NCBI RefSeq assembly: GCF_042453785.1
Contig: NC_091661.1
Location: forward strand, 26,589,501-26,653,500
DNA: 64,000 nucleotides
From: Malus domestica
Taxonomy: Eukaryota > Streptophyta > Magnoliopsida > Rosales > Rosaceae
Reading direction: 5' to 3'
Part shown: piece by piece, positions 57,063 through 64,000 of the stretch
Layout: each line of letters starts with the position of its first letter
How positions within the stretch are numbered: position 1 is the first letter of the stretch
The notes under the pieces: generated by a model
Databases searched by the model: none
Told to the model about the DNA's origin: nothing
What the model saw: the letters and a program-made list of their open reading frames with translations, nothing else
Made by a program: the position numbers and the translations under genes

Positions 57063-57690
57063 TGTCACATCCCAGCCTGGGTCCACTACATCCCGAGCCC
57101 GCTCCACCACCGTAGTACAATATTGTTCGCTTTGAGCCCCGACTACGCCCTCACGGTTTTGTTTCTGGGAACTCACACGAGAACTTCCCAGTCAATCACC
57201 CATCATGGGATTGCTCTCGCACGCTACTCGCTTAACTTCAGAGTTCCAATGGAACCCGAAGCCAGTGAGCTCCCAAAAGGCCTCATGCTAGGTAGGGATG
57301 AGAATATACATATAAGGATCACTCCTCTGGGTGATGTGGGATCTTACAATCCAACTCCCTTAGGGGCCCGACGTCCTCGTCGGCACACCACAGCCAGGGT
57401 TAGGTGTCACATCCCGTTCCAGGTCCACCACATCCCGGGCCCGCTCCACCACCGTAGCACTATATTGTCCGCTTTGGGCCTCGATTACGCCCTCACGGTT
57501 TTGTTTCTGGGAACTCAGATGAGAACTTCCCAGTGGGTCACCCATCATGAAATTGCTCTCGCGCGCTACTCGCTTAACTTCGGAGTTGCTATGGAACCCG
57601 AAGCCAGTGAGCTCTTAAAATACCTCGTACTAGGTAGGGATAGAAATATACATATAAATATCACTTCCCTGGACGATGTGAGATCTTACA
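57063..57690 (-). mobile_element. Complete Cassandra TRIM lacking its primer-binding site
   Basis: Two 286-bp LTRs in minus orientation (57405-57690 is 5', 57063-57348 is 3') around a 56-bp internal part. Flanks AATGT and AAAGT (one mismatch) look like target duplications. Both LTRs hold the 5S-like module. In the internal region the 5' LTR is followed directly by CCTAACCCTGGC, where other copies have ATTTGGTATCAGAGCCAAT, so the primer-binding site has been deleted. Confidence 0.92.
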
Positions 57691-58092
57691 AAAGTATTCT
57701 ACCGTCTCATGATATATCGAGACTGCATGAAAGGAAGATTATTCTACCATCAATGCCTTATGACCGTGCTGCGAGACATCGAAAATTTGTTCAGAATACA
57801 CCTAACTCGAACAACTTTATGCCCGATTCATTTACCATACGTGCATGCTTTTTCTGTGCTGCTGGGTAGCTAGGACCAAAAACCATTGAGAGTCTTCTTT
57901 TCTTGCCATATCCTGTCGGATTTTGTATGGAAGTAGATGCAGCATTTAATACTGAAAACCACTGTGCCCTGACCAACAAGGACACTGCTGCTCTCGTGAA
58001 GTTGTCACCCAATAATTGAAGACCTAGCTTATCTTTACACTTGATGACGATGAATATCTGCTTATCTTTACACTTGATGACGATGAATATCT
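57691..58092. other. Unidentified stretch with open frames and a 33-bp tandem duplication
   Basis: Frames are open on both strands (plus to 57869, minus 57791-58012) with unusually little low-complexity sequence, possibly a decayed gene fragment, but no domain was recognised. 58027-58059 is exactly repeated at 58060-58092 (unit starts GCTTATCTTTACACTTGATG). Confidence 0.35.
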
Positions 58093-61000
58093 GTTTTCAC
58101 CAGTTCAAATAATTAGGGTTCTCATGAATCATGATATGTAGTCGTAACTTTGCATGAATACGTACGGGAGATTTCACTCCATTTATGTCCTTTCCATGCA
58201 GCTTTAGAAGAGGGCATGGGTAATGACTTTTAAGCCCTCTAGTTGGAAGAAACAAATTTGGTTGCAAACCAATTAAAATAAACAAGATTATTTGTATACC
58301 GACATATGGCAATTGACTTTGTGTACATAAGCATGTTTAGACATGATATGACACCTTAAAACAATCAGAAACTTTCACCTTATGTATGTACAAGGTTAAC
58401 ACTATTGACAACTCTTGTTTAAATTGTACTACAATAATTGAGCCAAAAAAAAAAAAACAATTAATAATACAATAGTATAATGTGAAGTAACTTTTCCTTA
58501 TTTTTATGACTAATGGTATAATGAGTTTATTTATTTATTATTTATTGTTATTCTTATCCTTATATGTTTGCATGTTGGTCAACTCGCGAGCACAACACAT
58601 ATAAATAAGTAAACTCGAATACAAGTTATTGTCACAAGAAATTCTTTCTTGCAATTAGTGTCACCACGTACCAACTATCTAACGAAATGTAATTCTCTAT
58701 TCAAATATGCAATAATCATTTATTCCATCAGTTGTGCAAATAAAATAATATATTGATTTCAAGAAATATTGCCAACCCTTTCATCATACTACCATGATCA
58801 GTCCGTAGAATGTGTTTTACTGGTGAATTACCTGGAATCCACTACTAGATCCTTGAAAGGTGGAAGTTATTGCACATTGACCCCTAGCTTTCTCCCTTTG
58901 CTTAATTGGACCACCGTATTGTAGATCCAGCTGCGCACTGTTGCTGCGTTTGTAAGATGCATCATTTACTTTAAGGTTTGATTCCGATTGGTAATTAGGT
59001 TTAAATTAATTGCTGGTGTTCATTTTAAAAATAAACAAAATAATGACAATAATCAAGAGTATCAGCTGTGAATAATTGAATATCCCCGCATTCCCAAACC
59101 AGTTTTATTTTATAATGTGAAAAAAAAAAAATATTACTATTAGTGAGAGTGGTATCGAAGTTGAGTATAAAAATCACATAAACAAGAATAAAATTTTTAG
59201 TGTGCCGAAAACATAGCTCGGTACATCAAGTATTTAATATAATTGGTTAAAAAGAATTTCAAGTTTTCAACCAATTGTACTATTACACTTAATATATCAA
59301 ACTGTATTTCAAGGACACTGAAAAATCTCTCACAACTAACAAACATGCATGCCGCAGTTTTCTTGTGGAACAAATACACACGCATATACAGAATATTGAA
59401 AGCAAGGGGGGAAGGTCAACTTCAACCTCAAGGCATTGCTGTGTTGTATTTTTTTTAATTTTTCCCTACTTGCCGTGTTTATTTGTCTCTACCAGCGATT
59501 ACTTTTCAAATTTAGAAACAAAATTCGCAACTGGACAGCAGCAGCCACTTTGCTACATGCTCCCACATTCTATGAACTAAAACTAGTGGTTCCTTTATTG
59601 ATGTTCACAACCAAAAAGTTTGAATCTTACAACTGTATAATTGAGGAGATATTTTTATGAAAATAAGAACACAAGTTATAATAAGATAAAACAACATAGT
59701 ATATAACCAACAAATTCACATATTATATAATTTAAATTAAAAACAACATTATGTTATTGTGTTTAGTACATATATTACTTGTATTCACCGATGGAGCCAG
59801 TTAAAGCCTAGGAGGGCCATATGACCCTTCTCACATATTTGGAAACGTTGTATTTATATGTGGTATATTGATAGCTTGATTTTTATATATTTATAGTTGA
59901 CCTTCCTTGTAAATATAATTTGCTCATATTTGAGGGTCCAACACTTAATTTTATAATTTCATTCTTTGCCTCTTAATCAAATAAAATTTGTTTAATTTAA
60001 TATCCTCGTACTCATATCCAATTATTTTTATTCGAATTTGCACCAAGGTGCATAGGCATGATTGTTTTTCGGAATTGTTGTAAAGTGTCATTTGCTATTA
60101 TGTAATTTGTTAAATCATATCAATATCAAGGTTGGAAATTTAGAATATTTTCTATACTTATGATCATTTTTAAGTAATCTTCACATATAAGCTCAATTTA
60201 TCATAATTTGTAGTCACGTAAAATGAACTCTCTTTAACAAAAATTTTGGCTCCACCACCGCTGGTATATTATAGATCAGGCCGTTGAATATAGACTATAA
60301 TTTATGCTTGAAAATTCAGAAAAATACCTAAAACAAACTAAAAAGTCGCAATATATCTTTATCAATCTGGTTAGGGTGGAATGAAGTCATAGTTTGACTT
60401 TCAACTTTTTACAACCTTTGCTGTTATATACACGAGTAACGATTGGTTATAAGGTTCTTGGTGGGTTTGGTCACAAATTTCATACTAATCGTTTCATAGT
60501 TCGATTGGGAAATAAGTTATGATTTTGTTCCAAATTTTCGAAAGACTGCTACTATTGTTCACACCACTTTCACACTTGTCACCATTCTTCATTATCTGAC
60601 CACATAAAAATGTTGCCGCAAAGGAAAATATTAGGAAAACTAAATTTGTAGCATTTTTTGTAGATCAATATGTTGTGACGGTTGATGGTTGTGCTTCTTT
60701 TTTTAATGATTTAAAAAAAAGTCTAACCATCAATCGTCAAATTATGCGATCTATAAAAAATAGTTTAAAATTTTGATCTTTCTAACATCACCCTGCCACA
60801 AAACGTTCAAAACGTACCCATGTGAGCAAATTATATTTTTCAAATAAGGGAAAATGCAATGCAAGGTTTTATTTCAAATTGCACATGATGATTAGTAAGA
60901 AAAACACAAGATACAACATATTTCTTTTTCCAGTCAGACATGCATACGAATATTCTTTGAAGTTCTTTCCAAAATGATTTTCCTTTAAACCTTAATTTTA

Positions 61001-61786
61001 ATTATTTAAGAAAAACAACAAATGTCAATATAAGAATCCTAACTTATTTGGGAAACTTAGAGGAATTTTGAATTCTAATCCGTTGATTAGTTTGGTATGT
61101 GGGAAACCGTTTCACTTGAATCGATCTAGACGCTTATCGTTTTAGATACACGGTACTGATTTCCACAGTTTTGATTTCTCTTTCAGCATTTTTCTTCTTT
61201 ATTTTCTAATTTATTCGATAAAAAGCTAGAAAAACGAGAAGTACACGAAGAAAATGAGAAGTGAGAAAACCACTATCCTAATATAAAAACACAAGAGAAT
61301 TGCAAAGAAACGGTAGTTAATTCTCACACACGTGGCAATAGCTATTAATCGTTGTTACAAGTAGGTCCCACAACGCAAAAAACTCGTAATAAACCATTTG
61401 CATGCATGATAGACAGTTGCAAGCACAACCATAAACGCAAAATCAACGGTATCCAAATAGAAATACAATTTCAACTCTGAGATACTTTTCAAATTGCATA
61501 AAAGATCCCCTCTCCCTCTCCCTTTCGGAATCTTTCCCTCAAACACGCAAATAATATTGGGATGCGTTATTCACACACTCATTTTTACTTTTCACATATT
61601 ATTTGTTAATTTGTATCATTCGATATTCTTCAATTCATTCGATCCGACAGCCGAAATTTAGAAAAGTGGGAGAAGTGAAAAATGGTGTGTGAATATTATA
61701 CCCCATAATATTTTGTCATTACTAGTCCTCCACTACTCTACCTCTTCTACATATAGATACACACATATACTATATATAAATATATG

Positions 61787-61787
<1 letters not shown>
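58093..61787. other. Long AT-rich intergenic region
   Basis: No gene recognised. 59776-60272 may be a decayed DNA transposon: one end has GATGGAGCCAG and the other the inverse TTTTGGCTCCACCACCGCTG, a common plant repeat terminus, but target duplications are not convincing. The rest is AT-rich with short poly-A/T runs. Confidence 0.4.

Positions 61788-61828
<41 letters not shown>
61788..61828. repeat. (AT)n microsatellite in the AZG1 promoter
   Basis: About 40 bp of AT just upstream of the TATA motif. Confidence 0.93.
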
Positions 61829-61830
<2 letters not shown>

Positions 61831-61843
61831 TTTTGTTTATATT

Positions 61844-61851
61844 TATATAAA
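61844..61851 (+). promoter_or_regulatory. Probable TATA box of AZG1
   Basis: TATATAAA at 61844-61851, about 112 bp before the ATG and followed by a CA-rich leader, fits a plant TATA box. The AT run beside it makes the exact choice uncertain. Confidence 0.55.
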
Positions 61852-61962
61852 ACAACCCCACATCACCATTTCCTTGTATAAGCCAACCTAAACAACACCC
61901 ACAGTAGCAGAGACTTCCAAGATCTCAATCTCTCCAAACACAACAAAACAACACAAAGTTCG

Positions 61963-63693
61963 ATGGACGTGGAGGCTCACGAGCCGCGGCCGCCGCCATC
62001 AGCCCTAACGCGGCTCAACAAGTACGTTGCCAAAACCCGAGTCGGCAAGCACTTCAAACTCGCCGAGCGCAACTCCACTTTCACCACGGAGCTCCGCGCC
62101 GGCACCGCCACGTTTCTCACCATGGCCTACATCCTCGCAGTCAACGCCTCCATTCTTTCCGACTCTGGCGCCACCTGCTCCGTCTCGGACTGCATCCCTC
62201 TCTGCTCAGACTCGACACAGTCTCTCCAAAATTGCACCGGATCGGTCATCCAACCTGACTCGACGTGCAAATTTGACCCGGTCAACCCTGGCTACTCCAC
62301 CTGCATAGAAAAAGTTCGAAAAGATCTCATCGTCGCCACCGTTGCCTCCTCCCTCATCGGCTGCTTAATCATGGGCACCTTCGCGAATCTCCCGCTGGCT
62401 TTAGCTCCGGGTATGGGCACCAACGCCTATTTCGCATACACCGTTGTCGGGTTTCACGGATCGGGTAATGTCTCTTACAAGAGCGCATTGGCCGCTGTGT
62501 TTATCGAAGGCTTGATTTTCCTCTTCATCTCCGCAATCGGGTTGCGCGCCAAGCTCGCAAAATTGATCCCGAAACCGGTTCGGATCAGCTCCTCCGCTGG
62601 TATTGGACTTTTCCTGGCGTTTATCGGGTTGCAGAACAACGAGGGAATCGGGTTAATCGGGTACAGTTCCTCGACGTTGGTGACGATCGGAGCCTGCCCC
62701 GCTTCCTCGCGGGCATCTTTGGCTCCCGTCATAACGGCTGCTAACGGCACCGTTATTTTGATCCAGGGCGCTACCGTTTCGGGGGATATTATGTGCCTGC
62801 GGGACCGAATGGAAAGCGCGACGTTTTGGCTTGGCGTGGTCGGCTTCGTAATTATTGCGTATTGTTTGGTTAAAAATGTGAAGGGGGCGATGATTTACGG
62901 GATTATTTTCGTGACGGCCGTTTCATGGTTCCGTAACACCAAAGTAACTGCGTTTCCCAATACGGATGCGGGAGATTCGGCGTATGAATACTTTAAAAAG
63001 GTGGTTGATATACATACGATCGAGAGTACGGCCGGGGCACTGAGCTTCAAGGATATTGGAAAGGGTTATTTTTGGGAGGCACTAATTACGTTTTTATACG
63101 TAGACATACTCGACACCACCGGTACTTTGTACTCGATGGCCCGATTCGCCGGATTCACCGACGACAACGGCAGTTTCGAGGGCCAATATTTTGCTTTCAT
63201 GTCGGATGCTTCGTCCATTGTGGTGGGTTCCTTGCTGGGCACGTCACCCGTGACGGCATTTATTGAGTCATCTACAGGTATACGGGAGGGCGGACGTACA
63301 GGACTAACGGCGTTGACGGTGGCGGGATATTTCTTTTTGGCGTTTTTCTTCACGCCGTTATTGGCGTCGATACCGGCTTGGGCAGTGGGGCCGCCCCTGA
63401 TTTTGGTTGGGGTGCTGATGATGAAATCAGTGGTGGAGATTGAGTGGGAAGACATGAGGCAGGCGATCCCGGCCTTTGTGACGTTGATTTTGATGCCGTT
63501 GACTTACTCCATAGCGTATGGGCTGATTGGTGGGATTGGAACATTCATAGTGTTGCACGTAGGGGATTGGGGCCTAGAACTTTTGGTCAAATTAGGGATT
63601 GTAAAGGGGGGAGGAGGTGGTGGGGTGATCAATGGGGCACATGATCATCAAACTAGAGAAGAAGATGCAAAAGTGGCTGAAATTGGAGTTTAA
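61963..63693 (+). CDS. AZG1: Adenine/guanine permease of the AZG family (AZG1-like)
   Basis: Intronless, 576 residues, a multi-span transporter of the AzgA/NAT-NCS2-like superfamily. Plant AZG1 takes up adenine and guanine with protons and has been linked to cytokinin movement at the plasma membrane or ER. Signatures: TMAYILAVN (about 53-61), [15 protein letters not shown] (about 145-159), a [13 protein letters not shown] segment at about 381, and [24 protein letters not shown] from 427, the substrate-site region of AzgA proteins. A long extracytosolic Cys-rich loop (about 65-115, six Cys) follows the first span. The end is hydrophilic with a Gly run. The gene is strikingly GC-rich compared with its surroundings. 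Start chosen at the first ATG ([11 protein letters not shown]), after a leader with AACAAAACAACAC. Confidence 0.96.
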   Translation: MDVEAHEPRPPPSALTRLNKYVAKTRVGKHFKLAERNSTFTTELRAGTATFLTMAYILAVNASILSDSGATCSVSDCIPLCSDSTQSLQNCTGSVIQPDSTCKFDPVNPGYSTCIEKVRKDLIVATVASSLIGCLIMGTFANLPLALAPGMGTNAYFAYTVVGFHGSGNVSYKSALAAVFIEGLIFLFISAIGLRAKLAKLIPKPVRISSSAGIGLFLAFIGLQNNEGIGLIGYSSSTLVTIGACPASSRASLAPVITAANGTVILIQGATVSGDIMCLRDRMESATFWLGVVGFVIIAYCLVKNVKGAMIYGIIFVTAVSWFRNTKVTAFPNTDAGDSAYEYFKKVVDIHTIESTAGALSFKDIGKGYFWEALITFLYVDILDTTGTLYSMARFAGFTDDNGSFEGQYFAFMSDASSIVVGSLLGTSPVTAFIESSTGIREGGRTGLTALTVAGYFFLAFFFTPLLASIPAWAVGPPLILVGVLMMKSVVEIEWEDMRQAIPAFVTLILMPLTYSIAYGLIGGIGTFIVLHVGDWGLELLVKLGIVKGGGGGGVINGAHDHQTREEDAKVAEIGV

Positions 63694-64000
63694 ACATTTC
63701 AATTTTCACCTATATAGCAAAAATTGGGGTCAATGGGTTCATAGATACATGTACATATTCTACATGTTTCAAAAGTCTTGCTGGACTTTTTAGATCTCTG
63801 TTTTTGTTTTTATTTTTGGAATTGATATTTATTTTGTTTTGTATACAAATGACATTGAGTCGAATGTAAGGTACAATTATTTGAATTGTAAACTTCTTTT
63901 TTAATATTTGTATGAAATACTTATACTCACAAGTGATAAATATCTTTTCTATTATAAATATGTAAATTATATTGTTGACAAACCGAGTGCTTCCTTAAAA
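63694..64000 (+). other. 3' flank of AZG1
   Basis: T-rich 3' UTR-like sequence with TTTGTTTTTATTTTTGG and several AATAAA-like variants. No other feature before the window ends. Confidence 0.45.

Noticed and set aside
57123-57869. 248-codon plus-strand open frame
   Set aside because: Most of it is the antisense of a Cassandra element (same FLGTHTRTSQ-type peptide repeated for each LTR), so it is not a gene.

Overview
The window is nuclear DNA of a flowering plant, most likely Rosaceae and probably the apple/pear group. It has multi-exon genes with GT..AG introns separated by AT-rich, transposon-filled spacers. It is very rich in Cassandra-type TRIM retrotransposons, whose LTRs carry a 5S-rRNA-like module. 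No rRNA genes, tRNA genes, CRISPR arrays or bacterial operons are present.

Gene layout: a possible 5' leader of a leftward gene touches the left edge. Then come an LBD15-type LOB-domain transcription factor (1646-2857, minus), a truncated TIR-NBS-LRR fragment wedged between Cassandra pieces (9344-10453), a DUF688-like protein (11010-11651, minus), a WEB-family coiled-coil protein (27075-29326), an HMG-box protein with E2F-like sites upstream (33319-35073), a plastid-type HAD-fold protein (36664-39330), uroporphyrinogen decarboxylase (40260-43023), a CIPK protein kinase whose C-terminus is broken by a SINE (45236-46552), and an AZG1-type purine permease (61963-63693). From memory, LBD15, WEB and UROD match Arabidopsis neighbours At2g40470/80/90, while the HAD protein and AZG1 match At3g10970/10960. 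The window therefore appears to combine two Arabidopsis neighbourhoods.

Mobile DNA: a 3.7-kb CACTA element (13942-17675) carries an intron-containing fragment of a host coiled-coil gene. A decayed 5.2-kb Copia element (17765-22950) sits 89 bp beyond it. Others are a Harbinger-like element (29655-30690), a Mutator-like element with a Cassandra solo LTR nested inside (31661-32909), hAT-like MITEs (47371-47573, 49456-49750), tandem fold-back elements (24118-24545), and a pair of long Gypsy-type LTRs in inverted orientation (50086-55394), the right one fused to a Cassandra element. I count seven near-complete Cassandra LTRs, one fragment, and one solo LTR that has lost its 5S module.

The genes do not form a pathway. 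UROD acts in plastid tetrapyrrole synthesis, the HAD protein is probably plastid-targeted, AZG1 moves purines and possibly cytokinins across membranes, CIPK belongs to CBL calcium signalling, and LBD15 and the HMG-box protein act in the nucleus. No wholly new gene system was seen. The most notable signals are TE-host chimeras: the NLR fragment inside a Cassandra LTR, gene capture by CACTA, the Gypsy-LTR/Cassandra junction, and the SINE that disrupts, and might be spliced out of, the kinase gene. Coordinates and splice sites were read by eye and no homology search was run.
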